Positions 46,299-57,014 of a stretch of 64,000 nucleotides of DNA are shown here, one piece after another. Below the pieces are notes generated by a model. The model made no database searches. It saw only the letters and a list, made by a program, of their open reading frames with translations, and was not told the origin of the DNA. The stretch's first letter is position 1. Each line of letters begins with the position of its first letter. The translations under genes and the position numbers were made by a program. This DNA is from Ampullaceana balthica. Its lineage: Eukaryota > Mollusca > Gastropoda > Lymnaeidae. The stretch lies in assembly GCA_944989445.1 (NCBI GenBank), contig CALYLW010000015.1, positions 3,760,106 through 3,824,105 of the forward strand, given 5' to 3'.

Positions 46299-46922
46299 TC
46301 AGACTGTCACGATCCAACACCCAATCAAATCATTATATTGCATTCAGCCCGGTCTTGTTCAAAATATCAGCAGTTGCCAATACGGTCCCATGGACTCTGC
46401 AAACTGGCCGTTGAGAGCAAAGAAATCCTATTTTTAATTAATGTATTAATTGAAAACCATTTCTTGAGGACTGAGCAAATCTATTTGCCACATAAATTTG
46501 TGTTTCGGAAACTGGTGGTCGCCTAGTGTGATAGACTGGCTATTGAACACCACGGAGGTGAAAGTACATATTAAATGCGTGCGCTGCCTGTCCATCCTAA
46601 GGCGAGCAAAGCGGCGGTGATGTGGAGGCCGCGAGCCAAGGAAGGAGATAATGCGTGAGTAAATAGGGTTGGTGGAGGGAGGGGCTATTCGAGGGGGGGC
46701 GGTGAGGGTAATATACATGGGTGTATGTATGCAAATAAGGGGAATAACTGAATGTGGTAAGTAATATGTATGAAAGGAAATATTGTTTTGTTTTGAATTT
46801 ACTTTAAATGAAGATATAACTGGAAAAAAATATATAGTCGAACACAATGGCTCTAGAAAGATGTGTGATAAAATTACAAATAAAGAAATAGAGGCGTGGA
46901 TTCCAAAGACTTGCCGTCAAAA
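46299..46922. other. Intergenic sequence
   Basis: More balanced composition than most spacers. Frames of 62 and 133 codons have no domain I recognise, and no splice-site pattern stands out. Confidence 0.35.
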
Positions 46923-47515
46923 TAGAGCAAAATAAGTTGGGGCATCGAAAAGCAAAATAAGTTGGGGCATCGAGAAGCAAAATAAGTTGGGGCATCGAGA
47001 AGCAAAATAAGTTGGGGCGTTGAGAAGCAAAATGAGTTGGGGCATCGAGAAGCAAAATAAGTTGGGGCATCGAGAAGCAAAATAAGTTGGGGCATCGAGA
47101 AGCAAAATAAGTTGGGGCATCGAGAAGCAAAATAATTTGGGGCGTCGAGAAGCAAAATAAGTTGGGGCATCGAGAACCAAAATAAGTTGGGGCATCGAGA
47201 AGCAAAATAAGTTGGGGCATCGAGAAGCAAAATAAGTTGGGGCGTCGAGAAGCAAAATAAGTTGGGGCATCGAGAAGCAAAATAAGTTGGGGCATCGAGA
47301 AGCAAAATAAGTTGGGGCATCGAGAAGCAAAATAATTTGGGGCATCGAGAAGAAAAATAAGTTGGGGCATCGAGAAGCAAAATAATTTGGGGCGTCGAGA
47401 AGCAAAATAAGTTGGGGCATCGAGAAGCAAAAGAAGTTGGGGCATCGAGAAGCAAAATAAGGATGGGCATCGAGAAGAAAAATAAGTTGGGGCATCGAGA
47501 AGCAAAAGAAGACTT
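46923..47515. repeat. 25-bp minisatellite, about 24 copies
   Basis: Unit aaaataagttggggcatcga plus gaagc. The minus strand has no stop in any frame of the unit, so all three minus frames are open for over 600 bp. Confidence 0.96.
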
Positions 47516-47544
47516 GTACACAAGATCGATAGCGAGAAAGCAAG

Positions 47545-48177
47545 TACAGCTCTATCAATAAACTAGGGAGAAAGCAACCACAACACTATCAATAAACTAG
47601 GGAGAAAGCAAGCACAACACTATCAATAAACTATGGAGAAAGCAAGCCCAGTACTATCATAAACTAGGGAGAAAGAAAGCAGAGCACTATCAATAAACTA
47701 GGGAGAAAGCAAGCACAACGCTATCAATAAACTAGGGAGAAAGCAAGCACAACTCTTATCAATAAACTAGGGAGAAAGCAAGCACAACACTATCAATAAA
47801 CTCGGGAGAAAGCAAGCACAACGCTATCAATAAACTAGGGAGAAAGCAAGCACAACTCTTATCAATAAACTAGGGAGAAAGCAAGCACAACACTATCAAT
47901 AAACTAGGGAGAAAGCAAGTACAGCACTATCAATAAACTATGGAGAAAGCAAGCACAGTACTATCATAAACTAGGGAGAAAGCAAGTACAACACTATCAA
48001 TAAACTAGGGAGAAAGCAAGCAGAGCACTATCAATAAACTAGGGAGAAAGCAACCACAACGCTATCAATAAACTAGGGAGAAAGCAAGCACAACACTATC
48101 AATAAACTAGGGAGAAAGCAAGCAGAGCACTATCAATAAACTAGGGAGAAAGCAAGCACAACAGTATCAATAAACTA
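47545..48177. repeat. 34-bp minisatellite, about 19 copies
   Basis: Unit aaactagggagaaagcaagc plus acaacactatcaat. Variant blocks recur (for example the acgctatc then actcttatc pair at 47717-47757 and 47820-47860), suggesting copying of several units at a time. Confidence 0.95.
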
Positions 48178-48396
48178 ACTTAATAAACTACTGAACGTGG
48201 CAAAGATTTGCGCTGAAGAGATGAGGAGAAAAGTCCGCAGACGATCATAAACGGAGTACCACGCGGTGGGAAGGGTACAGTAGGGTTACAACATATATAA
48301 TTCGCGGGGGAAAAGGTTCGATTATATTTTATGGAAGTTTGATTTGATCAGTAGATGGAGAATGTGGAATAGTCCCCTATAGAGATGGAATTATGT
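48178..48396. other. Unique spacer
   Basis: No feature recognised. Confidence 0.4.
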
Positions 48397-48903
48397 AGTC
48401 GCGAGATAGTGGAGCAATCAGACGATACGCGAGATAGTGGAGCAATCAGACGATACGCGAGATAGTGGAGCAATCAGACGATACGCGAGATAGTGGAGCA
48501 ATCAGACGATACGCGAGATAGTGGAGCAATCAGACGATACGCGAGATAGTGGAGCAATCAGACGATACGCGAGATAGTGGAGCAATCAGACGATACGCGA
48601 GATAGTGGAGCAATCAGACGATACGCGAGATAGTGGAGCAATCAGACGATACGCGAGATAGTGGAGCAATCAGACGATACGCGAGATAGTGGAGCAATCA
48701 GACGATACGCGAGATAGTGGAGCAATCAGACGATACGCGAGATAGTGGAGCAATCAGACGATACGCGAGATAGTGGAGCAATCAGACGATACGCGAGATA
48801 GTGGAGCAATCAGACGATACGCGAGATAGTGGAGCAATCAGACGATACGCGAGATAGTGGAGCAATCAGACGATACGCGAGATAGTGGAGCAATCAGACG
48901 TAT
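48397..48903. repeat. 28-bp minisatellite, about 18 identical copies
   Basis: Unit gcgagatagtggagcaatca plus gacgatac. I see no difference between internal copies. It ends at the target duplication of the next element. Confidence 0.97.
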
Positions 48904-48942
48904 CGTGTTTTCACCATATATCGGCATCCTTCCGTCTCGAGA

Positions 48943-49153
48943 GACGATTGTGAGAGACGATTGTGAGAGACGATTGTGAGAGACGATTGTGAGAGACGAT
49001 TGTGAGAGACGATTGTGAGAGACGATTGTGAGAGACGATTGTGAGAGACGATTGTGAGAGACGATTGTGAGAGACGATTGTGAGAGACGATTGTGAGAGA
49101 CGATTGTGAGAGACGATTGTGAGAGACGATTGTGAGAGACGATTGTGAGAGAC
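48943..49153. repeat. 13-bp minisatellite, about 16 copies, inside the retroposon-like unit
   Basis: Perfect gagagacgattgt units near the unit's 3' end as read on the minus strand. Confidence 0.96.
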
Positions 49154-49160
49154 TCTTGTT

Positions 49161-49604
49161 TCACCGTTGGGTTGTATTGCAGAAAACTTGTTGGTGCTGT
49201 TTTTTTGAGACGCTGGAGTGTCCTCTCCAGAGGTGATGCAAGCCTGGGCGAGTAATATGGAGAATTAGCTGCTGCCCATACATCATATCCCCTTTCCCCA
49301 CGTCAATGGTGTAACCAAGGGAACGACTTGCGTCGATGCAGCTTGGCGCCATTGGCGTCGTAGGCGCTACCGGAATGTACGTAACTGGAAGTAACAGTAC
49401 GTCTGTAGGTGCTCCATTTCCTGTTTTTCTGTTAGGGTTTACTCCCTTAGCCTTTCCCGAGTAGCAGGTGTAGCCGCAAGGCAGTGGAGGTTTGAAGTCA
49501 GAGTTTCCTTCTCCTAGATGAACTACTAGCCCAGGTTGACGAGCCTCATCTTCCCGAAGCGACTGGTTTAGAGACGCCGGTGAACCGCCTTCGGCCCTTC
49601 TCAT
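49161..49604 (-). CDS. Unassigned 147-codon open frame inside the retroposon-like unit
   Basis: The minus-strand ATG frame of 147 codons is not made of repeats. It includes LPCGYTCYSGKAKGVN, GNGAPTDVLLLPVTYIPV, TTPMAPSCIDASRSLGYTI and GLHHLWRGHSSVSKK. Composition is protein-like with several Cys and Pro residues, but I see no known domain, signal peptide or membrane segment. It lies between the 14-bp direct repeats, so it most likely belongs to a mobile element, for example a leader or ORF of a LINE. A transcribed but non-coding region is also possible. Its downstream stop is next to the 13-bp array. Confidence 0.35.
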   Translation of the reverse strand: MRRAEGGSPASLNQSLREDEARQPGLVVHLGEGNSDFKPPLPCGYTCYSGKAKGVNPNRKTGNGAPTDVLLLPVTYIPVAPTTPMAPSCIDASRSLGYTIDVGKGDMMYGQQLILHITRPGLHHLWRGHSSVSKKQHQQVFCNTTQR

Positions 49605-49705
49605 ATTTCAATTGTGCGTTGTAAATTTCCTCACCGCTTGTTTATTCCTTTATTTTATAGACCATATAACACAAGAACAATCACACGTAGTGTGTTTTCA
49701 CCATA

Positions 49706-50045
49706 CAGACCAAGAGCAAAGAAACAATAACATAAGACTTTGAGTTAAAGAACATTAAACAATATTTCTTGAATCCCAAACGCTTGCTTAAATAAGCTGG
49801 ACAAGGTCTTTGTGCGATTGCTTCCAAATGTGGTGGGGACATTGTTTGCAATGATAAGGAATTTAAGGCAGTTCAGTCATTTCAAAGATTATATAACAAT
49901 CCGCATATTTCTTTATTTCCTTTCAAAATACATGTTCTGATTTGTGTTTTGTTTATCTCACATATTATTTATGCTTGGCCGTCACAAATATGAAAACATC
50001 CAACTTTAAAATACCAAGTATCTGTATTTATGATGGTTTTATACC
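49706..50045. other. Intergenic sequence
   Basis: AT-rich with no feature recognised. Confidence 0.4.
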
Positions 50046-50516
50046 ACAAACATTATAGCCACTTATCGTTATAACCACTTATCATTATAGCCACTTATCG
50101 TTATAACCACTTATCATTATAGCCACTTATCGTTATAACCACTTATCATTATAGTCACTTATCATTATAGCCACTTATCGTTATAGCCACTTATCGTTAT
50201 AGCCACTTATCGTTATAGCCACTTATCATTATAGCCACTTATCATTACAGCCACTTATCATTACAGCCACTTATCATTATAGACACTTATCATTATAGCC
50301 ACTTATCGTTATAGCAACTTATCGTTATAGCCACTTATCATTATAGCCACTTATCATTATAGCCACTTATCATTATAGCCACTTATCATTATATACACTT
50401 ATCATTATAGCCACTTATCATTATAGCCACTTATCATTATAGCCACTTATCATTATAGCCACTTATCATTATAGCCACTTATTATTATAGCCAATTATTA
50501 TTATAGCCACTTATCA
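50046..50516. repeat. 16-bp minisatellite, about 29 copies
   Basis: Unit ttatagccacttatca, with atcg/atca alternating at the left and atca dominating at the right. Confidence 0.95.
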
Positions 50517-50579
50517 TTTCTTGAAAATTTTAAAACAAATGTATCAACAAAAGAAAAAAGCCAATGAAAAGGTAAAAGC

Positions 50580-50816
50580 CTCCAGACAAAGACCTACAGA
50601 TCAAGCTATGGGCCTCCAGACAAAGACCTACAGATCAAGCTATGGGCCTCCAGGCAGAGACCTACAGATCAAGCTATGGGCCACCAGACAAAGACCTACA
50701 GATCAAGCTATGGGCCTCCAGACAAAGACCTACATATCAAGCTATGGGCCTCCAGACAAAGACCTACAGATCAAGCTATGGGCCTCCAGACAAAGACCTA
50801 CAAATCAAGCTATGAG
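50580..50816. repeat. 34-bp minisatellite, 7 copies
   Basis: Unit gacctacagatcaagctatg plus ggcctccagacaaa, nearly identical copies. Confidence 0.95.
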
Positions 50817-50817
50817 C

Positions 50818-50870
50818 CTGTGTGTGTGTGAGTGTGTGTGTGTGTGAATGTGTGTGTGTGTGGGTGGGTG
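50818..50870. repeat. TG microsatellite
   Basis: Interrupted TG run immediately after the 34-bp array. Confidence 0.9.
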
Positions 50871-51258
50871 GATGTGTAAAAGGGGGTGGGTGGGATCAGA
50901 AGAGAAAGATGTGTCCCAAATAAGATTTATGGGGCGACGGGGACAGGTTTCATACATATTCAAGAAAGTGATTATTGACTGAGAAATTGTAACACAGGGC
51001 CGCATTACTAACAAACAAAAGTGGCAAGTGGTGGCGGTACATATAGCGACGGTACATATGACGACGGTGTCACATGTGATTAACATAATTTTGTGACGTA
51101 AGGTCACGTGTACAAGAAACGCGGGAAGAAATGAGCATTTCTATTGGTTGAAAGTGTTGGGCGAACAGTTGTGTGTAGATTTCCGTCGAGGAAAGATGTA
51201 TGGTGTATGCCTCAAGATTTCCACGTTATATTACCTCAAATGTTATCTATGTGTACAT

Positions 51259-51260
<2 letters not shown>
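50871..51260. other. Spacer with two early units of the 15-bp array
   Basis: At 51036-51069 two copies of ggtacatat with gcgac or gacgac appear, about 370 bp before the main 15-bp array. No gene. Confidence 0.5.

Positions 51261-51349
<89 letters not shown>
51261..51349. repeat. TA microsatellite
   Basis: About 88 bp of TA, between the outlying and main copies of the 15-bp unit. Confidence 0.95.
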
Positions 51350-51353
<4 letters not shown>

Positions 51354-51443
51354 GTTGTTTTGGATAAACGAATTCTTCAGTGAATTATTGTGCACAAGAT
51401 TATTTACTGTGAGAACGCCTACATAAAGAGAAATATATAGTTA

Positions 51444-51674
51444 TAGACGGTACATATAAAGACGGTACATATAACGACGGTACATATAACGGCGGTACAT
51501 ATAACGACGGTACATATAACGACGGTACATATAACAACGGTACATATAACGACGGTACATATAACGACGGTACATATAACGACGGTACATATAACGACGG
51601 TACATATAACGACGGTACAAATAACGATGGTACATATAACGACGGTACATATAACGACGGTACACATAACGCAG
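51444..51674. repeat. 15-bp minisatellite, about 16 copies
   Basis: Unit ggtacatataacgac, nearly perfect. The period opens several minus-strand frames. Confidence 0.96.
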
Positions 51675-51878
51675 ATGGTAAGTTCCAATTGTGACGTGCA
51701 GCTGAGAAGGCATAAGGTGTAAAGACGCATACAGGTTCCTTCTCAGACTACTTCCTTCCTCTTCATTAGGTTTCTTTGATATCTTCAAACCATCTAAATA
51801 GAAATAATAATTGTTTCCACATTTACGTGAATTTTTAAGAGAAATCTTAAGTAATCAAAAGGTGAGAACACGCTACGT

Positions 51879-52061
51879 CTGACTGCCCCACAGGTGCTAG
51901 TTTTAGTCTGACTGCCCCACTGGTGCTAGTGACTGTCCCATAAGTGCTAGTGACTGCCCCACAGGTGATAGTGACTGTCCCACAAGTGCTAGTGATTGTC
52001 CCACAAGTGCTAGTGACTGCCCCACAAGTGCTAGTGACTGCCCCACAAGTGCTAGTTTTAG
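51879..52061. repeat. 21-bp minisatellite, about 8 copies
   Basis: Unit ctgccccacaagtgctagtg plus a, with variable cagg/caag and tgcc/tgtc positions. The first two copies have a longer spacing. Confidence 0.92.
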
Positions 52062-52283
52062 GCCGAGTTGGGGTTCAAAGAGATTTGATAAGACAAACAT
52101 AAAACCATCCAGAATCAAAACGAAGTAAAATCTGCGGTAAACTATTATTGAGCAGATCTAGAATATATTTGTAAATGATAGAAGTACCAGGAAATTATTC
52201 CTCAACCTGTTATCAACAACGTAAAATGAGACTGATGTAGGCCTCGCCTCAGACCAGTTGTTTTAAATGTTCCGCTTAGCAGG
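52062..52283. other. Unique spacer
   Basis: No feature recognised. Confidence 0.4.
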
Positions 52284-52402
52284 TTCGGGCATCTAGGAAT
52301 GTGTCTCTGATGTCAACCTCATGTCAGCCCTGCTAGGAATGTGTCTATGATGTCAACCTCATGTCCGCCCTGCTAGGAATGTGTCTCTGATGTCAACCCT
52401 GC
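52284..52402. repeat. ~45-bp repeat, about 3 copies
   Basis: gctaggaatgtgtctctgat recurs three times with tcaacctcatgtc between. The third copy is shortened. Confidence 0.85.
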
Positions 52403-52467
52403 TATAACTCCTTCCTCCCATTGTCAATGTATTCTCTCCTTCTGCCGAGCATCTTTACCAATTGTTG

Positions 52468-52561
52468 TACTTTATTTGTAACTTTATTTGTAACTTTATT
52501 TGTAACTTTATTTGTAACTTTATTTGTAACTTTATTTGTAACTTTATTTGTAACTTTATTT
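52468..52561. repeat. 12-bp repeat, 8 copies
   Basis: Perfect tgtaactttatt units. Confidence 0.96.
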
Positions 52562-52598
52562 CGTTTGGTTAGTTCATGTCTCCTCGGTCTTAGTTCAC

Positions 52599-52753
52599 GG
52601 CTTTTGTGTTGTTGTGGAGGGCCCCCTCCGACAGTCCCTCTTGTGTTGTTGTGGAGGGCCCCAACCGACAATCCCTCTTGTGTTGTTGTGGAGGGCCCCC
52701 TCCGACAGTCCCTCTTGTGTTGTTTTGGAGGGCCCCCTCCGACAGTCCCTCTT
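52599..52753. repeat. 37-bp minisatellite, 4 copies
   Basis: Unit cctcttgtgttgttgtggag plus ggccccctccgacagtc, few differences. Confidence 0.95.
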
Positions 52754-53282
52754 GGGCAGAGAAAAAGAACAATATCAGAGCCTGACCTCTTTGGCTGGAA
52801 ACGTGTCATAAAACAACTTCTCTGTTAAACGGACTACTTATTTGTTCGCTTTCTTCCTTAAAAACACAAACACCAAAACTCAGAAACATTGTATTCGACC
52901 CCCGGCCCTCGCCCTAACCTCTTAATAACCCTGATCTCTCGCGAGCTACGACTAGAGATCTCCCCCCCCCCAATTCGTGTGCATTGAGGCACGTGCCTGA
53001 TAGCAGCCCTGAGGAAAGTCATCTTTAAGGCCTACAGACCAGACGAGGGTGTTGTTTGCACTCACGGCACGCCGCACGCCCCAGTAGATGAGCACACGAT
53101 AACAAAGGCCAGGTGCCCCCCCCCCAGGTGCTCACGCAGACATCTAATCTGTGATCCACAGAATGTTCTTCAAATTTCTTGAGCTCGCCCGTGCCACCAG
53201 GCCCCACCTTTCCCTCGTGTTTCTTTCTTCTCTCTTTTCCAGACTAACGCACTGTTGTTGTTCTCGCCCTAACAAGGGAACT
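52754..53282. other. Intergenic sequence
   Basis: GC-richer than most spacers, with C runs at 52963-52972 and 53117-53125. No convincing exon or RNA gene. Confidence 0.35.
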
Positions 53283-53356
53283 GTTATGGCTGGCCGTTAT
53301 GGCTTGCTGTTATGGCTTGTCGTTATGGCTTGTCGTTATGGCTTGTTACTATGGCT
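53283..53356. repeat. 13-bp minisatellite, about 6 copies
   Basis: Unit gttatggcttgtc, with gccg and ctgt variants at the left edge. Confidence 0.92.
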
Positions 53357-54754
53357 TACCGTTATAACTTCGGTGTGGAATATCCAAATACTGCCTCTTA
53401 TCTTTGTAAGGGAAGTTAAACTCTGTCATCAATAGAAACATATTTTAGTTTTCTTCTGTGACATTATTATTATAGTGTTTATGTATGACGAATGTATCAC
53501 CTTTTTAATGATTTGTGCAGTTAATCGAATTTACGATACATTATTCACATTCAAAATTTGTTGCGATTAAATAAGGCATTTAAAATACTCGACATTTTAT
53601 TCGCGTATTTTAAAAATCAACCTAAAAACCATATAAATGCATATATTTTACTCTAAATTATGTTTTAAGATAATTAAATTAAAAATCTCAAGGTAAAGTT
53701 AGTAAACATGAGATATGCAGGAATCTAAACGAGAGCTTCAGTGTTTCTCTTCTCTTGCTCTCAATTTTCCGTTCACATGTTAGCCGAACAAAATTCTCGA
53801 CAATCATTAAGAGCACCATTATCACTGCGCGCCTAACGTATTAACATGGATGGTGGTGATTTGTTCTTAAGTAGCCCCGCCATTTCATACCAAGAATCCT
53901 TCTACTATTCCCCAGCATCCTGTTTCTACTGGCTTCCTTTTTAGACGTTTCTTATCGATTTTGTTCTTTCATTCTTTTTTTCCTTTGGTTTGACATTTGA
54001 ACACGTACGTTGCAATGAGCACATCACGATAAACAAGGAAGGGAAAGGAGATAGACGTAGTGTGACTATAAAAAAAGGAAGTAAAAGCATTATCATTATT
54101 TTATTTTTTAAAAATCATCTACACAAAATTCAAATACAGCTATTGATTAATATACTGACCACTGCAAAATGATTCTAAGGTTTAAATTCAATTGAAAAAA
54201 TGGTTATCCGTTGAAGATATGATTTTATTTAAATGCGTTTGAAGGAATACAAAAGCATAGATTAAATAGATACATTAAATACAATATGAAAGCGAATTTG
54301 AAAATAATACATCAGAATCAAAATAAAAAATAAGAAGACATCACTAGTCTTACAGTGAGAGAGAGAGAGACAGAGATACAGGGAGGGAGGGAGAGACAGA
54401 GAGACACGTAGACAGAGAGAAAGTAATATTCACAGAACGAATGGGTGAGATAGTCAGAGAAATGGAAATAAATAATGGGAAAGCAAGAAGGTTTGACAAG
54501 TAAATGAAGGTGAAGCTTTTCTATCTTTTGAAAAGAAGACAACACGGTATAAAGTAGATATAGCTCAACTATTGAACTTTCTTCAAAGACCAAAAACTTT
54601 AAAGCACGTGTTGGTAGACGTTGAAGAGATCAGTCGTGTAACTTTGATAGGTCAAGGTGATTCCGATATTTATTTGGGGATACATTTGATATATATTGAA
54701 TTTAATAAATAGAAGTAAAAAAAAATATTTAAAAAAAAACACGTTTTTATAAGC
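53357..54754. other. Long AT-rich intergenic stretch
   Basis: The longest array-free stretch without a defined element. Holds a GA-rich low-complexity tract at 54356-54422. Open frames are short and have no recognisable domains. No tRNA or transposon end seen. Confidence 0.4.
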
Positions 54755-55102
54755 GGTCTAAAAAGAAGAAAATATTTAATTTTTTTTCACAGAATTGTGA
54801 AGGAAAAATATTTTTCTGGATTGATAAAAATTTCAAACGTATATTCTCAAATACTATGATGTAATATGACTAAAAACGTGGGCGGGCGCTTTTTAGGCGT
54901 TTGGCTAAAATGATTAGGGTTTACAAATGACCAATAAGAAAATGAGTGAATTGAATTAGTTAAGCCGGAGAAGCGCCCGCCCCACGTTTTTAGTCATATT
55001 ACATTAGTACTTGAGCATATAAGTTTGAAATTTTTATCAATCAAGAAAAAGATTTTTCTTTCACAATTCAGTGGAAAAAAAGTATTTTCTTCTTTTTAGT
55101 CC
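54755..55102. mobile_element. Fold-back element: ~135-bp inverted repeat around an 80-bp spacer
   Basis: The left arm (54755-54890) and the reverse complement of the right arm (54971-55102) match along almost their whole length with small gaps. Both contain ctaaaaagaagaaaat, ttgataaaaatttcaaac, gtaatatgactaaaaacgtg and gcgggcgct in the same order. RNA from either strand could form a hairpin of about 130 bp. The target duplication is not clear. The right end touches the 31-bp array. Confidence 0.8.
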
Positions 55103-55106
55103 ACGC

Positions 55107-55330
55107 ACCAACCATCACACACACTGGCTCTCCACCCACCGACCATCACACACAACGGCTCACCACCCACCAACCATCACACACAACGGCTCACCACCCA
55201 CCGACCATCACACACAACGGCCCTCCGCCCACCAACCATCACACACACTGGCTCACCACCCACCGACCATCACACACAACGGCTCACCACCCACCAACCA
55301 TCACACACAACGCCTCGCCACCAACCATCA
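55107..55330. repeat. 31-bp minisatellite, about 7 copies
   Basis: Unit accatcacacacaacggctc plus accacccaccg, starting within about 5 bp of the fold-back element. Confidence 0.94.
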
Positions 55331-55599
55331 CATTTGATCAATCGTTGCCATCTGTAGGACGGGCATCATGGCCTCCCTCGGGAGTCCCGGCGCACGTACT
55401 GCGGAGAGAACATCAGCCACGCTCAATGTGTGGAGTGAATGGAATCCCGTCTTTAACTGACTCACCACATCAAGTTTAAGTATGACGTATTCTCATTGTC
55501 CATTTTTGCATCCAAAATCAAAGACAACGGAAGAAGAAAATAAATAAAGAAACATCAAGGAAAAAACAAACAAACCCGTAAATACAAAGTTTTTGACTA
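55331..55599. other. Unique spacer
   Basis: No gene seen. Confidence 0.4.
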
Positions 55600-56127
55600 T
55601 AAATCCCTTATATATGAGACATAACTAACAGTATTGATTATTTTCAAACATTTACAGACTGAATCTGACTTAACTCAAGTTTGCTTCATAACCCTAGGGG
55701 GTGGGGGAGGGGTGGGGGGAGGGGTGGGTGGGAGAGGAGAAGGGAAAAGTCTGGTCACCGATTCGCTTGACCGAGCTCAGCGTGACACGTAAAATGTAAA
55801 CAAAAGCACCCCGTCGCTTCGATGGGTCGCCTCAATGCGTCAACTCAAACTTTCACGTGGGAAAAAACAATAACAAACCGTGAATTTGAATTACATACCT
55901 CATATAAGGATAAACTAAAAATGCATTAATTTAATTACGGTACGTTCGATCGATCTGACATTTTGATACGATGCATTGTTAGGTCAGACGGTTCAGTGTG
56001 CCACATTTCAGCTCGATCGAATCACGGGAAGTGGGTCATTTTCGACTTTTGTTTTTCCGCCCGCCGCCCATGAGATGATGAGATGACGACAGACAGAGAC
56101 GGCCGCGAAGTTAATATAAGGGATTTA
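55600..56127. mobile_element. Possible MITE with 14-bp inverted ends, 528 bp
   Basis: TAAATCCCTTATAT at 55600-55613 is exactly inverted at 56114-56127. The interior includes cagctcgatcgaatcacggg, which resembles dispersed-repeat sequence, and a G-rich tract at 55694-55740. No clear target duplication and no transposase. Confidence 0.45.
55694..55740 (+). other. G-quadruplex-prone tract
   Basis: At least five runs of four or more G separated by one or two bases (gggggtgggggaggggtggg). Confidence 0.75.
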
Positions 56128-56469
56128 ATAAGACCAATCTTGAGGACTCGTTAACAATGTCGTGAGGTTCACTCATCTAAAATATATTTACAATCCTAAT
56201 GCATGGTAAGATCCAGCAGTGTATTTTCGTCCTTGTTCCTCCCATAATCCTATCAGCAGGCCTGACGAGCTTTTGAGATGTATTCAACGTCAGGAAAAAC
56301 TCCAACTTATGGAGGGTCCAACTCACTCGTGTCCTGAGGTATGAATAATTAATTGCTGTGAAACAGATTTCCCATATTGATTTACAAATGTCCAGTCCCC
56401 GGTGGTGGTCGCCGAGTTGAATATGATTTACTGTGTAATCCACCGGGGGATGATAAAGAACTTGTGGTC
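56128..56469. other. Intergenic sequence
   Basis: An 88-codon minus-strand frame at 56177-56443 has no recognised domain. No other feature. Confidence 0.35.
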
Positions 56470-56626
56470 AGCGGTCCGGGATGCCCCAGTGGGACCACTG
56501 TAAGCGGAATGCGGTCCAGGATGCCCCAGTGGGACCACTGTTAGCGGAATGCGGTCCAGAATGCCCCCATGGGACCACTGTAAGCGGAATGCGGTCCAGG
56601 ATGCCCTAATGGGATTACTGTGCTTA
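56470..56626. repeat. 40-bp minisatellite, about 4 copies
   Basis: Unit gcggtccaggatgccccagt plus gggaccactgtaagcggaat. The last copy is diverged. Confidence 0.93.
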
Positions 56627-57014
56627 GCTGCTCACCAATCGTGGAATAATAAAATTTAAAAAAATTGAAGAACTATTTTTAAAACTTTATTTTCAGACGA
56701 CGAAAGTGCAGTCTTTTGAAATATTCTCTCTAAGATTCTTTAGTCCATGTGCAAAATAAAAAACACAGGATATATTTTGCGGAAAAATTGTACTTCCCGC
56801 AAATAGTATCAAAATTTGCAGTGCGGTTATTCTAAACTGCTGCGTGGCGTCGGAAGGATATGTGCGCGGCCGCGCAGCTTGAAAAGAACATTGGTCGTAT
56901 TTAAAGTTGCGTTCGACGGCAAGAAAAAATATTTTCAGGTCAAAATATATCGTCATGTGGAAATTTTCCTCTTGTTCCACAAAAGGAATAATGCACATTA
57001 AAAGTAAAAGGAAC
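56627..57014. other. Intergenic sequence
   Basis: AT-rich with no recognised feature. Confidence 0.4.

Larger units (their letters stand above)
48919..49691 (-). mobile_element. Retroposon-like unit with 14-bp direct repeats and an internal minisatellite
   Basis: GTGTTTTCACCATA flanks the segment exactly at 48905-48918 and 49692-49705. On the minus strand the segment starts with unique AT-rich sequence, carries an open frame (49161-49604), then a 13-bp minisatellite, and ends ctcgagacggaaggatgccg (read on that strand). A 14-bp duplication fits target-primed retrotransposition of a LINE or SINE. There is no RT inside, so it is a fragment or a non-autonomous retroposon. Confidence 0.65.

Noticed and set aside
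54356..54422. GA-rich tract as a regulatory element
   Set aside because: It is simple low-complexity sequence with no gene nearby to regulate.
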